From the NCBI GenBank assembly GCA_017623505.1, contig JAGAOZ010000007.1:108263-172262 (forward strand): a stretch of 64,000 nt of DNA, read 5' to 3'. Source of the stretch: Alistipes sp. Its GTDB lineage: Bacteria > Bacteroidota > Bacteroidia > Bacteroidales > Rikenellaceae. This document shows positions 18,845-26,522 of this stretch, in pieces (positions within the stretch are counted from its first letter, which is position 1; each line of letters starts with the position of its first letter). A model generated the notes under the pieces. The model ran no database searches. It was not told the origin of the DNA and saw only the letters and a program-made list of their open reading frames with translations. Both the position numbers and the translations under genes were made by a program.

Positions 18845-18918
18845 GCCTGAATAGCTCAGTTGGTTAGAGCACATGACTGTTAATCATGGGGTCCTAGGTT
18901 CAAGTCCTTGTTCAGGCG
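18845..18918 (+). tRNA. tRNA-Asn(GTT)
   Basis: A cloverleaf can be drawn: 7-bp acceptor stem GCCTGAA/TTCAGGC, D-stem GCTC/GAGC, anticodon stem CATGA/TCATG with loop CTGTTAA (anticodon GTT), T-loop TTCAAGT with one stem mismatch, and discriminator G. CCA is not encoded. Confidence 0.93.
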
Positions 18919-19001
18919 CATCGCGAGGGATGGAGCGATTGGTTGTCCGCGCTGAGAGTTTTTAAATAAAACGTCAAAGCCTTTCAAAGATTGCACAAAG
19001 A

Positions 19002-19032
19002 TTTGCAAATAATAAAATTTTGCATACCTTTG
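19002..19032 (+). promoter_or_regulatory. Promoter of tRNA-Val
   Basis: TTTG (19002-19005), exactly 19 nt, TACCTTTG (19025-19032): a perfect consensus promoter ending 21 bp before the tRNA. Confidence 0.82.
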
Positions 19033-19053
19033 CACCACCCAAGCAACAATTTT

Positions 19054-19128
19054 GGGAGTTTAGCTCAGCTGGTTCAGAGCATCTGCCTTACAAGCAGAGG
19101 GTCGGCGGTTCGAATCCGTCAACTCCCA
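19054..19128 (+). tRNA. tRNA-Val(TAC)
   Basis: Acceptor stem GGGAGTT/AACTCCC, D-stem GCTC/GAGC, anticodon stem TCTGC/GCAGA with loop CTTACAA (anticodon TAC), T-arm GGCGG TTCGAAT CCGTC, discriminator A. CCA is not encoded. The last 21 nt of this gene plus the following CAAAAA are copied again at 19358-19384. Confidence 0.95.
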
Positions 19129-19140
19129 CAAAAAACAGAA

Positions 19141-19170
19141 ACGATCAAGATTTTTCTTGGTCGTTTTTTG
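19141..19170 (+). terminator. Terminator after tRNA-Val
   Basis: ACGATCAAGA pairs with TCTTGGTCGT (one G-U pair) and is followed by six T. Confidence 0.8.
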
Positions 19171-19201
19171 TTTTTTTTGCATATTTACATTCCCTCCCCA
19201 A

Positions 19202-19226
19202 CCCCTCCCTTTGACAAAGGGAGGGG
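19202..19226. repeat. GC-rich palindromic repeat, copy 1
   Basis: CCCCTCCCTTTG and CAAAGGGAGGGG form a 12-bp palindrome around a single A. Related copies occur at 19452-19476 and 19571-19595 within the tandem units further on. It has no T-run directly after it, so it looks like an intergenic palindromic repeat rather than a terminator. Confidence 0.75.
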
Positions 19227-19357
19227 CTTGGTCGCAGACAGAGCCTGCTCCAAGCTGTTTGCGGTGCGTTTGCGTTTTTTGGAGGAATTAGAGTTTAGAG
19301 CGGTTGCCGAAATAAAATATATTGGATTTCAGAGGTATTTCGGCTACGGCTGACGCT

Positions 19358-19384
19358 GTTCGAATCCGTCAACTCCCACAAAAA
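19358..19384 (+). repeat. Duplicated 3' end of tRNA-Val
   Basis: 27 bp identical to 19108-19134, covering the T-loop, the 3' T-stem and acceptor strands and the downstream CAAAAA. No tRNA body precedes it. It may be a relic of a second tRNA copy or an att-like duplication; the 223 bp between the copies contains no recognisable integrase or gene. Confidence 0.8.
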
Positions 19385-19387
19385 CAA

Positions 19388-19686
19388 AAAGCGGTCGTTT
19401 ACGATCGCTTTTTTGCTTTTGTGATTTATACATACATTCCCTCCCCTCTGTCCCCTCCCTTTAATAAAGGGAGGGGCTCTTTAGTTTGAAACCACAATAA
19501 GATATAACATAAAGCGGTCATTTTGATCGCTTTTTTGTTTTTGTGATTTATACATACATTCCCTCCCCAACCCCTCCCTTTGATAAAGGGAGAGGCTATT
19601 TAGTTTGAAACCACAATAAGATATACCATAAAGCGGTCATTTTGATCGCTTTTTTGTTTTTGTGATTCATATACATATTCCCTCCT
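19388..19686 (+). repeat. Three tandem terminator-bearing repeat units
   Basis: Units start at 19388, 19511 and 19630 (periods 123 and 119 bp; the third is truncated). Each begins with a hairpin of the form AGCGGTC..GATCGCT followed by six T, then TTTGTGATT and ATACAT; the first two complete units carry the CCCCTCCCTTT palindrome (19452-19476, 19571-19595) and a TAGTTTGAAACCACAATAAG block. The third breaks off after the TTCCCTCC start of the palindrome. This is serial duplication of a terminator-plus-palindrome module behind the tRNA region. Confidence 0.8.
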
Positions 19687-20049
19687 AAATAGCAATAATA
19701 AAAGGTAGATTCCCATCGCCTTGCAGAGCAAGTCGGGGAATGACGTTTGATTCAATGAGTAATGAGAAATTAGTAAATAGTAATTAACTTTCACTTTTCA
19801 GTTTTCAAATTGGGTAGTAGGGGGTAGTAAAATAGCTACCCGCGCTACTTGGGAGGGCGGGATAGATGTAAATGGAGTGCAAGGAAAATTCGGGTAACTA
19901 ATTGGTTACCCGCGTTACCGTGGGGATAATGCAATTAGTAATGAGTAATTAGTAATGAGTAATTGAGTTTTCAGGGGAATTAAAGGCTATTAAAGGATAG
20001 TAAAGTCTACGGTAGGGGCTGAGGGTGAATTGAAAATTTTTAAAGTTTT
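19687..20049. other. Intergenic spacer with short repeats, no gene seen
   Basis: No convincing coding sequence on either strand. It contains two tandem copies of a 14-bp unit ATTAGTAATGAGTA (19934-19947, 19948-19961), a related run near 19755, and two similar TACCCGCG(C/T)TAC segments in small inverted repeats. It looks like degenerate repeat DNA. Confidence 0.6.
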
Positions 20050-20080
20050 TTTGGTGGAAAAGATTTTTTGCATAACTTTG
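20050..20080 (+). promoter_or_regulatory. Promoter of the first fimbrillin-like/beta-helix lipoprotein
   Basis: TTTG (20050-20053), exactly 19 nt, TAACTTTG (20073-20080). Transcription would start near 20087, giving a 5' UTR of about 148 nt that contains the hairpin at 20137-20178. Confidence 0.82.
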
Positions 20081-20126
20081 TAGTGCTGAGACTATAAGCT
20101 TTAGCAACAAAGACATATAATTTTTG

Positions 20127-21129
20127 GCGAGGATACTTTACCCTCCCCCTATCAGGAAATCCTATAGGGGGGGGTAAAATCGTAAATAGGATTTATAACT
20201 TTTTTATAACTATATTTTAATAAACACTTTTATTATGAAAAAATTTCTTTTGATTGCTGTTGCAGCATTTGGTATGTTGATGACAGCTTGTTCGAAGGAC
20301 GAGGTTGCTCAGCCGGTAGTGGAGGAGTCTACGGTGACTTTCACCATCTCTGCTCCTGAGCTCGCAACTCGTGCACACGGCGACGGTTTGACAGCTACCG
20401 TTTTGAAGTATGCTGTTTACAACCGCGTTGGTGGCTCTAAGCTCTTTGAGGGACAGCCTGCAACTCTCACAAACAAAACTGCTACCGTGGAGATTCCTTT
20501 CGTAAACGGTATGGAGTACGATGTTCTCTTCTGGGCTGAGGCTCCTGCTTCGCCTTACACAGTGAATTGGGATGCTAAGACTGTTGGTTACAACCCAGCT
20601 GTTACTTTGGTTTCCAACTCTGAGGATTACGATGCGTTCTACTATTTCCTCACAGGCGATGAGCTCCCAGAGATTACAGGTCCTGTAACAAAGAGCGTTG
20701 AGCTCAAGCGTCCTTTCGCTCAGCTTAACATCAAGACCAATGACGCTGCTAAGGCTGCACAGTCTGGCGTTGTGGTTGAGGAGGTAAAGGTTGTTGTTAA
20801 GAAGGGTTACTCTTCTTTCAACCTTGCCGATGGTACTGGTGAGGATCAGGGCGACGTTACTTTCGGTTTCGCTACTACTGAGACTACAACAGATTTGTTG
20901 GCTGTAAACTACCTCTTCACAGGTGGTCAGAAGTCATTGGTTGATGTAGAGTTCACCTATACCGACGTTAACGGTAAGGTAGATGCTGCTGGTGAGGTTA
21001 TGGAGTTCGCTGCTGTTCCTGTACAGCGTAACTACCGTACAAATATCGTAGGTAGCTTGCTCACAAGCGACGGTACATTCGAGGTTGAGATTAAGCCTGG
21101 ATTTGATGGCGAGCCTGGACACGAGTATG
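20127..21129 (+). repeat. Left arm of a 1-kb inverted repeat
   Basis: This segment (UTR hairpin region plus the first about 300 codons) matches the reverse complement of 37576-38569. A 75-bp run at 20439-20513 is identical to the complement of 38183-38257, and much of the rest differs only at scattered bases; the part between hairpin and ATG is less conserved. The arms face each other, about 16.4 kb apart. Confidence 0.88.
20137..20178 (+). promoter_or_regulatory. Conserved bulged hairpin in the 5' UTR, copy 1
   Basis: TTTACCC (20137-20143), bulged T, CCCCCTAT (20145-20152), 11-nt loop, ATAGGGGGGGGTAAA. The stem is perfect apart from the bulge. The flanks GCGAGGATAC before and ATCGTA after are shared with the copy at 38520-38559. 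There is no T-run, so it is not an ordinary terminator. Confidence 0.75.
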
Positions 21130-22877
21130 GTGTAGTATCAACTGCTGAGGCTGCACAGTATGCACTTGACCACGCTGTTCCTGGTACTACTATTCATCTT
21201 GCTGAGGGTGTGAACTATGGTACTTTGTATCTCCGTCCTTCTGCAACCAATCCTTCTACAAAGGTTATCGACTGGGTAGGCAACAATTACCATTATGAGA
21301 CATTGACAGTATATGATAATGTTACTATTGTCGGTGCAGAGGGTGCTACGGTTGACGCTATAAAGATTGAAGGTGGCACTTACTACAACACACCTCATTC
21401 TCAGTCAAGTACATATCCAGTAATGTTGAGCCTTATTGAGTTGAAGAACTTTGTTGTTGACGGTGTTACCTTTACCGGTAAGGGTGGATATGACCCACAG
21501 GGCTACGGCAACGCAATCAATTTGAGCGGAAACAATATCAAAGTAAACGGACTGACTGTTAAGAACTGTATTCTTGATAATAATGATAACAATGCTCGCT
21601 TTATATACAAGACCGAAGGTACTTCTCATGTTCATAACTATACCTACGATGGAGAAGCTCTCACCTTTATTCCTTCTCAAAAAGATATTACTATGACAGG
21701 TTGTACCTTAAACGGTGGTTATATTGGTATCGAGCTTCGTGAAACAGAGAATGTTACAATCACTAATAACACTTTCAATGTTGCCGATAGAAACATACTT
21801 CTTCCTGTAAACAGCGGCTTTACATATTCAGGCAATGTAAACATTATCGGTAATGTTTCTAACAAAGCTCAGGAGCGTTTCGTAAGAGCTGACGGTATGG
21901 GTGATGCTGTTGTCGTTATCAAGGATAACACTATTCTGGACTATGAGGCTGCCGATGCTGATTACATCAAGGTAACCAATGGTAACAATGTAACCATCGA
22001 GAATAATATTATGGGTAGAACTTATGGTAGCTTGATTCTCGTTCCAAATGGTACAAACTCTCAGATTATTGTCAGCGACAAAGAGGGTCTTTTGAAGCTG
22101 ACAGAGTTGTTTGCAAATTGGGCTGCAGAGTTCACAGATGGAAACGGTGGAACCTATACCAACTATGCAAATGGTGCAGGTGCAGATTTCTATTATAGCG
22201 GCAATTGGACCATTAACCTTGTGGCAGATATTGATTTGAATAACGATACTATCGATCCTATCATCATTAAGCATCCTGTGAGTACAGGTGCATCTGTCTT
22301 CAATGGTAACAACCATCAGATTAAAAATGCAAAGATCATAACTGATGCAAATACCGAGAACGCGGCAGGTTTGTTCGATGCAAGTACCCGCATGGTTATG
22401 AAGAACTTGAAACTCGATAGCATCCACGTTACCGGTAGCAACGTAGGCAACTCTACCGCAGGTATTTTGTCTGGTAGTATAAGTTATGCCGTACAGGATA
22501 TCACCATCACCAACTCTTCTGTTACAGATGGTAAGTACACAGGTGGTGTGGTAGGTTATGGTTACACAGACGTTCTTAACTGTGAGTTGAACAATGTTGT
22601 CGTTAAGGGCGGCTACAAGTTGGGTGGCCTTATTGGTTACATCTGTGCATCTAACGGCAATACCGGTGATGTTACCGGTAATACCTTGACCGACTGCAAG
22701 GTGAACGGTATCGGTGGCGGCGTATATGCAGGCGGTAAGAGCGAGTATATTATTGGTAAACTTGTAGGTAACTACGACTGCGATGGTACTTGCCAGAACA
22801 ACACCGTTGTTAATATGACAACTGACGCAACCAGCAACATTGGTCAGATTGAGGCTAACAAGAATGTTGTTGAGTAA
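20235..22877 (+). CDS. Surface lipoprotein: fimbrillin-like (DUF6562-type) N-domain plus beta-helix
   Basis: The 880-residue protein starts with a lipoprotein signal (MKKFLLIAVAAFGMLMTAC) followed by SKDE, an acidic patch typical of Bacteroidota surface export. Residues about 30-300 are a fimbrillin-like domain (LKRPFAQLNI, VPVQRNYRTNIVGSLLTSDG), which I believe Pfam calls DUF6562; this is from memory. Residues about 310-880 read as a right-handed parallel beta-helix rich in Asn/Thr/Val turns (NVTITNNTFNV, NNVTIENNIM), with GLUG-like repeats near the end (TGGVVGYG, LGGLIGYI). The N-terminal 300 residues are almost the same as in the lipoprotein encoded at 35474-38461; the C-termini differ. 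Adhesin or carbohydrate-binding roles are possible but unproven. It has its own promoter and UTR hairpin. Confidence 0.85.
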   Translation: MKKFLLIAVAAFGMLMTACSKDEVAQPVVEESTVTFTISAPELATRAHGDGLTATVLKYAVYNRVGGSKLFEGQPATLTNKTATVEIPFVNGMEYDVLFWAEAPASPYTVNWDAKTVGYNPAVTLVSNSEDYDAFYYFLTGDELPEITGPVTKSVELKRPFAQLNIKTNDAAKAAQSGVVVEEVKVVVKKGYSSFNLADGTGEDQGDVTFGFATTETTTDLLAVNYLFTGGQKSLVDVEFTYTDVNGKVDAAGEVMEFAAVPVQRNYRTNIVGSLLTSDGTFEVEIKPGFDGEPGHEYGVVSTAEAAQYALDHAVPGTTIHLAEGVNYGTLYLRPSATNPSTKVIDWVGNNYHYETLTVYDNVTIVGAEGATVDAIKIEGGTYYNTPHSQSSTYPVMLSLIELKNFVVDGVTFTGKGGYDPQGYGNAINLSGNNIKVNGLTVKNCILDNNDNNARFIYKTEGTSHVHNYTYDGEALTFIPSQKDITMTGCTLNGGYIGIELRETENVTITNNTFNVADRNILLPVNSGFTYSGNVNIIGNVSNKAQERFVRADGMGDAVVVIKDNTILDYEAADADYIKVTNGNNVTIENNIMGRTYGSLILVPNGTNSQIIVSDKEGLLKLTELFANWAAEFTDGNGGTYTNYANGAGADFYYSGNWTINLVADIDLNNDTIDPIIIKHPVSTGASVFNGNNHQIKNAKIITDANTENAAGLFDASTRMVMKNLKLDSIHVTGSNVGNSTAGILSGSISYAVQDITITNSSVTDGKYTGGVVGYGYTDVLNCELNNVVVKGGYKLGGLIGYICASNGNTGDVTGNTLTDCKVNGIGGGVYAGGKSEYIIGKLVGNYDCDGTCQNNTVVNMTTDATSNIGQIEANKNVVE

Positions 22878-22899
22878 TAGATAGTTGCTTAAATCTATA

Positions 22900-22929
22900 G
22901 GATTGCACCTCTTGGGTGGGGTGCAATCC
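22900..22929 (+). terminator. Conserved 3' hairpin after the first lipoprotein
   Basis: GGATTGCACC pairs with GGTGCAATCC. The 24-bp core (22903-22926) is repeated exactly, in inverse orientation, at 35431-35454 after the paralogous gene, so the 3' flank was duplicated too. No T-run follows, so terminator function is uncertain. Confidence 0.6.
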
Positions 22930-22983
22930 ACAAGGGACAATCAAAAGAAAGCCCTTCATATGTTAAGATTAATTAAATGTGGT

Positions 22984-23022
22984 GGAACGACAGAAAAGCA
23001 ATTTTCTGTCGTTCCTGTTTTT
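22984..23022 (+). terminator. Intrinsic terminator
   Basis: A 14-bp stem (22984-22997 with 23002-23015) is followed by TGTTTTT. It lies about 110 bp after the first lipoprotein gene. Confidence 0.85.
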
Positions 23023-23076
23023 CAAGAAGGGTATTAAGGGACATTAAAGTTTACGGCTAAGATAATTAGGAATTAA

Positions 23077-23160
23077 AGGAAGACAGTAAGAGTCGAGAAC
23101 TTCGAGATAAAGCACCTCCCCGACCAGCGTCGCCTGGAGTGGTTAAAGAACAATCAGTAA
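23077..23160 (+). pseudogene. Possible coding remnant (about 27 codons) without a start
   Basis: An open stretch between two in-frame stops ends with a natural-looking C-terminus (IKHLPDQRRLEWLKNNQ then TAA) and is followed by a terminator at 23192-23213. No ATG, GTG or TTG precedes it in frame. It may be the tail of a deleted gene; the evidence is compositional only, and I do not recognise the protein. The rest of 23023-23440 is AT-rich and holds nothing else I can name. Confidence 0.3.
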
Positions 23161-23191
23161 ATAGGGACAGAGATACTTCCTTATACACAAG

Positions 23192-23213
23192 GCCACCTAT
23201 GGGTGGCTTTTTT
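23192..23213 (+). terminator. Intrinsic terminator
   Basis: GCCACC, TATG loop, GGTGGC, then six T. It ends whatever transcript crosses the remnant at 23077-23160. Confidence 0.85.
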
Positions 23214-23442
23214 ATTCGATAGCATCAAACTGCTATAACTATTTATCACTGAAAAGTCACAAACATCTTTAAAATACCATATAAAACGATAAAAAAACTC
23301 TAAAATAGGCTATTTTATAATCAAAATACTCCAAATAGTATTTTTTTTAAAAGCATTAAATAGTTATTGAATCATAAAGATTTTTTACATCTAATACCCT
23401 CATTTTAGCCCGCTCACGGTTAGTTTTTGTAACCGTCCTCTA

Positions 23443-23473
23443 TTGCATAATTTGATTGCAAATACTATCTTTG
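23443..23473 (+). promoter_or_regulatory. Promoter of the four-gene lipoprotein operon
   Basis: TTG (23443-23445), 20 nt, TATCTTTG (23466-23473). The start codon at 23494 lies about 20 bp after the box, which argues against translation beginning upstream at 23443. Confidence 0.6.
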
Positions 23474-23493
23474 TCTTGGAAACAGTTAGGTTT

Positions 23494-24696
23494 ATGAGAG
23501 CAAAATACTTCTTGGGCCTTACACAAAGGCTTGTAATACTGATTTTAACAATCAGTTGTTGGGGCGTTGTTATTTCGTGTGATAACGATGATGACCCAAT
23601 AATTACAGAAGGCTTCACAGAGAAGGAGCAGACGACAATCCAATTCACAAATTGCCAAGTAGAATACATTGGTGACGATATTGGCGAGGCGACATCTGAC
23701 GGTTGGCTCATCAAGTTCTATACCGATATGCAGACCAACGATATGGGTATGCTGGAGGGCGAGGGTTGCCTGATGCAGCTGTTGCTCAACGTGAAGTATG
23801 AGCCTGAGCAGACGCCTGAACTCGATAATTTGGTGGGCACATATCTCTCGCAATCCAATTCAGGCGACTTCAGTGCCAACACCTTTGTTTATGGTTATAT
23901 GGACTATATAGACCTACCAGGTGGCAGAATAGAGCGAGCAGATGCTACATTCTATGGCGAGATTGCCGATGGCGCGACAGAGGAGGATATGGAGATTGAC
24001 TTGATTGATGACGGCGTAGTCAATATCAAGGCTAACGACGACGGCACCCACACAGTGGAGGGTACGTTGGTAGGCAAGAAGTGTATCAAGCGAATATTCT
24101 CGTGGAGCGGAACGATTGAGCCTACATCACGCGTGGAGCCTACGATACCGAACTCTACTCTGACAAGCGACCTGACGCTTAACAACCTGACGCAGGGCGT
24201 TGTGGAGGATAGAGGAGATTACTTCTACCTCAAAGATGAGAGTTATCGCGACTACCTGATTTTCTTGGCAGAGGAGAGCGTAAACCTCTCGACAGGTCGT
24301 CCACAGGGCAGTGGTGATGTGTTGCGTCTGGAGCTGCTTGTTCCGTGGACGAGCAATATTGATGACGGCATCCCATCGGGCACTTATCCTATGGTGGTGC
24401 GTAACGCAGATACCTCAATCGACAAGGATAGCATTACCCCATTCCACTCTGTACCGGGTCTTCCAGACCGTTTCTCATACCCTTATTGGGCAGGAACGTG
24501 GTATGTAGATTTCGCTGACGGCGTGTGGGGTAATAGTTACGCCCGCATAGACCGAGGAAGCGTTACAATAGATAGAACAGAGGATGGCTCATACCATATT
24601 ACATGCACATTTGAGGATAGCTCATCGCCAAGCCACAAGGTTAGCTGTGATGTGGTGATAGCTGAAGATAAGATGAAGATAATGAAATACGTATAA
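23494..24696 (+). CDS. Surface lipoprotein of unknown function, first gene of a lipoprotein operon
   Basis: From ATG 23494 the protein has 400 residues; an in-frame extension to 23443 would begin inside the promoter. The signal peptide ends at the lipobox cysteine in WGVVISC, followed by DNDDDP, a strongly acidic surface-export-like patch. The body contains two related beta-rich modules, each with ...LLxxx(D/E)GxxxGTY..., an aromatic TWYVDF or YGYMDY strand, a GG(R/S)IxxAD or RGSVTIDRTEDG strand and a closing TVEGTLVGKK- or HITCTFEDS-type strand. The same module recurs in the gene at 26523-28853. The family is not recognised. Its stop overlaps the next start (TAATG), so the operon is tightly coupled. 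Confidence 0.75.
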   Translation: MRAKYFLGLTQRLVILILTISCWGVVISCDNDDDPIITEGFTEKEQTTIQFTNCQVEYIGDDIGEATSDGWLIKFYTDMQTNDMGMLEGEGCLMQLLLNVKYEPEQTPELDNLVGTYLSQSNSGDFSANTFVYGYMDYIDLPGGRIERADATFYGEIADGATEEDMEIDLIDDGVVNIKANDDGTHTVEGTLVGKKCIKRIFSWSGTIEPTSRVEPTIPNSTLTSDLTLNNLTQGVVEDRGDYFYLKDESYRDYLIFLAEESVNLSTGRPQGSGDVLRLELLVPWTSNIDDGIPSGTYPMVVRNADTSIDKDSITPFHSVPGLPDRFSYPYWAGTWYVDFADGVWGNSYARIDRGSVTIDRTEDGSYHITCTFEDSSSPSHKVSCDVVIAEDKMKIMKYV

Positions 24697-26000
24697 TGGC
24701 AATGAAAAGATACACATATTATATATTAGTAGCTCTCTGCTCCCTGACGTTAGCAGCTTGCGGAGGCGATGATGATGCTCCGATTACTCCCGGAGGAGGC
24801 GACAACCCAGGCGGCGGTGTTGTAGAGACGCCTGTGGCGGCAAATCTCGATGTAAACTCGTATGCTCTTGCGGGCGAGGTTGCAGCGTTTGGCAGTGTCA
24901 AGGCGATGATGGTGGGCGAGAATCTCTCTATCGTGGCTACACCTCAGGCGGGCATTGCATCGGCAGAGGAGATTTTGGAGTGTGGCGAGTTTGTATATGG
25001 TGCTGTCAATCCGCTCCTGATAGGTAAGGAGTTTGACCTGATGACCGAGCAATCGCTATACACCTTTATCTCAACGATGGTTGGTGCAGAGCTGGAGAGT
25101 GTTGCACCCGGCCTGACCGACGAGATTGAGGCGGGAACGGCATTGTTTACCTATCAGAACAGTGTGCTCAACGTGAAAGCCGACTTGACACTTGTCGGCG
25201 GAGTTACCCTCTCGTTCCACGCTGAGACGACGATTGAGACGGTGATAAATGAGAACGTCATCAGCAGTATATATGGCGAGAAACCTTTGCGTGCAGCATT
25301 CTATTTGGAGGAGGATGGTGTAACATATCTCTATTTTACGCCAGCAGGCATATCGTACTTCGAGGAGCTTAGCATCGCTACTTGGTATCTCTATTTAGTA
25401 GCTGATAGCTCACTGCTCAATGGCGAGCAGGTCAATATCTCTGCCGATGTGCCATTTATCTTTGGTATGGTTGATAATTTCGATGATAGCAACTCTTTTG
25501 AGATTACAAACGACGATTTACACGGTGCGAGCGGAATGTTTAACATCAAACGCAACGGCGAGGGTGATTATACAGCGATTATCAATATCACATACGGCGG
25601 AGCTGCGTTTAATGTAGCCTTTACGGGCGAGTGCGTGTCGGCAAATGTGCAGATGCCTGTGGAGCAGAACTATGTGGTATATGAGGGCGAGAAACTGAAT
25701 TTAAATGGTGCATCACTCACAAAGGCGGAGAGCGTTTGGAGAGTAGAACTCGATGTAGATAATGGCACAACAATCGTGGCGACAGCTCCCGCGACGTTCT
25801 TTGACGGCAACGCACGCGGATTCTCGCAGAGTGCCGACCTGACGGTAAGTTACGAGGGTGTAACATACAGCAAGGCTAACGGCTATTCGGGAACATTTAC
25901 CGCTCTTTATGACGAGTCAGGCTCGACACTTAGCCTCTCGTTTACCAATTATGATAATTTAGAGCTTAGCTATGCAGGCTCAGTAACCATTAATGAATAA
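24696..26000 (+). CDS. Surface lipoprotein of unknown function, second gene of the operon
   Basis: The 434-residue protein has a signal peptide ending in LTLAAC, then GGDDDAP and a Gly/Pro-rich linker (ITPGGGDNPGGG). The rest is beta-rich with two related halves, the first from about residue 50 (LDVNSYALAGEVAAFG) to 240 and the second to the end. Strands such as FTYQNSVLNVKADLTL resemble the small lipoprotein encoded next (FTYQND, VSIKADVTIFDG), so the two share a domain. I do not recognise a named family. Translation may start at 24696 (overlapping the previous stop) or at the ATG two codons later. The acidic +2 to +6 residues suggest transport to the cell surface. Confidence 0.75.
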   Translation: MAMKRYTYYILVALCSLTLAACGGDDDAPITPGGGDNPGGGVVETPVAANLDVNSYALAGEVAAFGSVKAMMVGENLSIVATPQAGIASAEEILECGEFVYGAVNPLLIGKEFDLMTEQSLYTFISTMVGAELESVAPGLTDEIEAGTALFTYQNSVLNVKADLTLVGGVTLSFHAETTIETVINENVISSIYGEKPLRAAFYLEEDGVTYLYFTPAGISYFEELSIATWYLYLVADSSLLNGEQVNISADVPFIFGMVDNFDDSNSFEITNDDLHGASGMFNIKRNGEGDYTAIINITYGGAAFNVAFTGECVSANVQMPVEQNYVVYEGEKLNLNGASLTKAESVWRVELDVDNGTTIVATAPATFFDGNARGFSQSADLTVSYEGVTYSKANGYSGTFTALYDESGSTLSLSFTNYDNLELSYAGSVTINE

Positions 26001-26005
26001 GGGGT

Positions 26006-26479
26006 ATGTTAGCACAGAAGATACGATATGCAGCATTGTTGCTCGTTGCGGCTATTGCTTTTGTCGGTTGTAGCGATGATGACAACACCACCCTACCACT
26101 CCCTACGGAGGGTAGATATGGTTCGTACACCATTGACGAGGAGCAGATTCCCGTAAATTCCTACACGGTATCGGATGGGGATTGGTTTTTGGTGATGCTC
26201 ACTCCTCTGGAGAGTACTGCCTCGGCAGGTACATACGCTGTTATCGGCGTACATCCGGAGTTGCTTGGTCAAGAGGTGGATGTCGAGTACGCCTATTGCA
26301 ACTATGACTATGTGTTTGTGGTAGAGGACCCTACATACTATCACGCTGCGTTCCGAGCTCTACAAAACGGTAGTATAAAAATTGACATCAATGGTAATGC
26401 GGTAAGTATCAAGGCTGATGTTACCATTTTTGACGGTAAACACTTTACGTATCAGAACGACAATTTAGTAATTGAATAA
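26006..26479 (+). CDS. Small surface lipoprotein, third gene of the operon
   Basis: The 157-residue protein has a signal peptide (YAALLLVAAIAFVGC) and the mature N-terminus CSDDDN. It looks like a single-domain version of a module in the preceding 434-residue protein: HPELLGQEVDV corresponds to NPLLIGKEFDL, and VSIKADVTIFDGKHFTYQND to FTYQNSVLNVKADLTL. It begins 5 bp after the preceding stop, so it belongs to the same transcript. Function unknown. A Tyr/Asp-rich segment (VEYAYCNYDYVFVVEDPTYY) near the middle is unusual, with one cysteine that could be unpaired. Confidence 0.75.
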   Translation: MLAQKIRYAALLLVAAIAFVGCSDDDNTTLPLPTEGRYGSYTIDEEQIPVNSYTVSDGDWFLVMLTPLESTASAGTYAVIGVHPELLGQEVDVEYAYCNYDYVFVVEDPTYYHAAFRALQNGSIKIDINGNAVSIKADVTIFDGKHFTYQNDNLVIE

Positions 26480-26522
26480 CATCTTAATTTACCTATTTAT
26501 TAACTCTAAAAACTTTTGTACT

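Noticed and set aside
19388-19686. Possible CRISPR array
   Set aside because: Only three units, about 120 bp each, with near-identical whole units rather than short repeats and unique spacers; no cas genes nearby.
21828-22940. 370-residue open frame on the minus strand inside the first beta-helix lipoprotein
   Set aside because: It mirrors Asn/Thr/Val-rich coding sequence, gives a cysteine- and isoleucine-rich product with no motif, and has no promoter.
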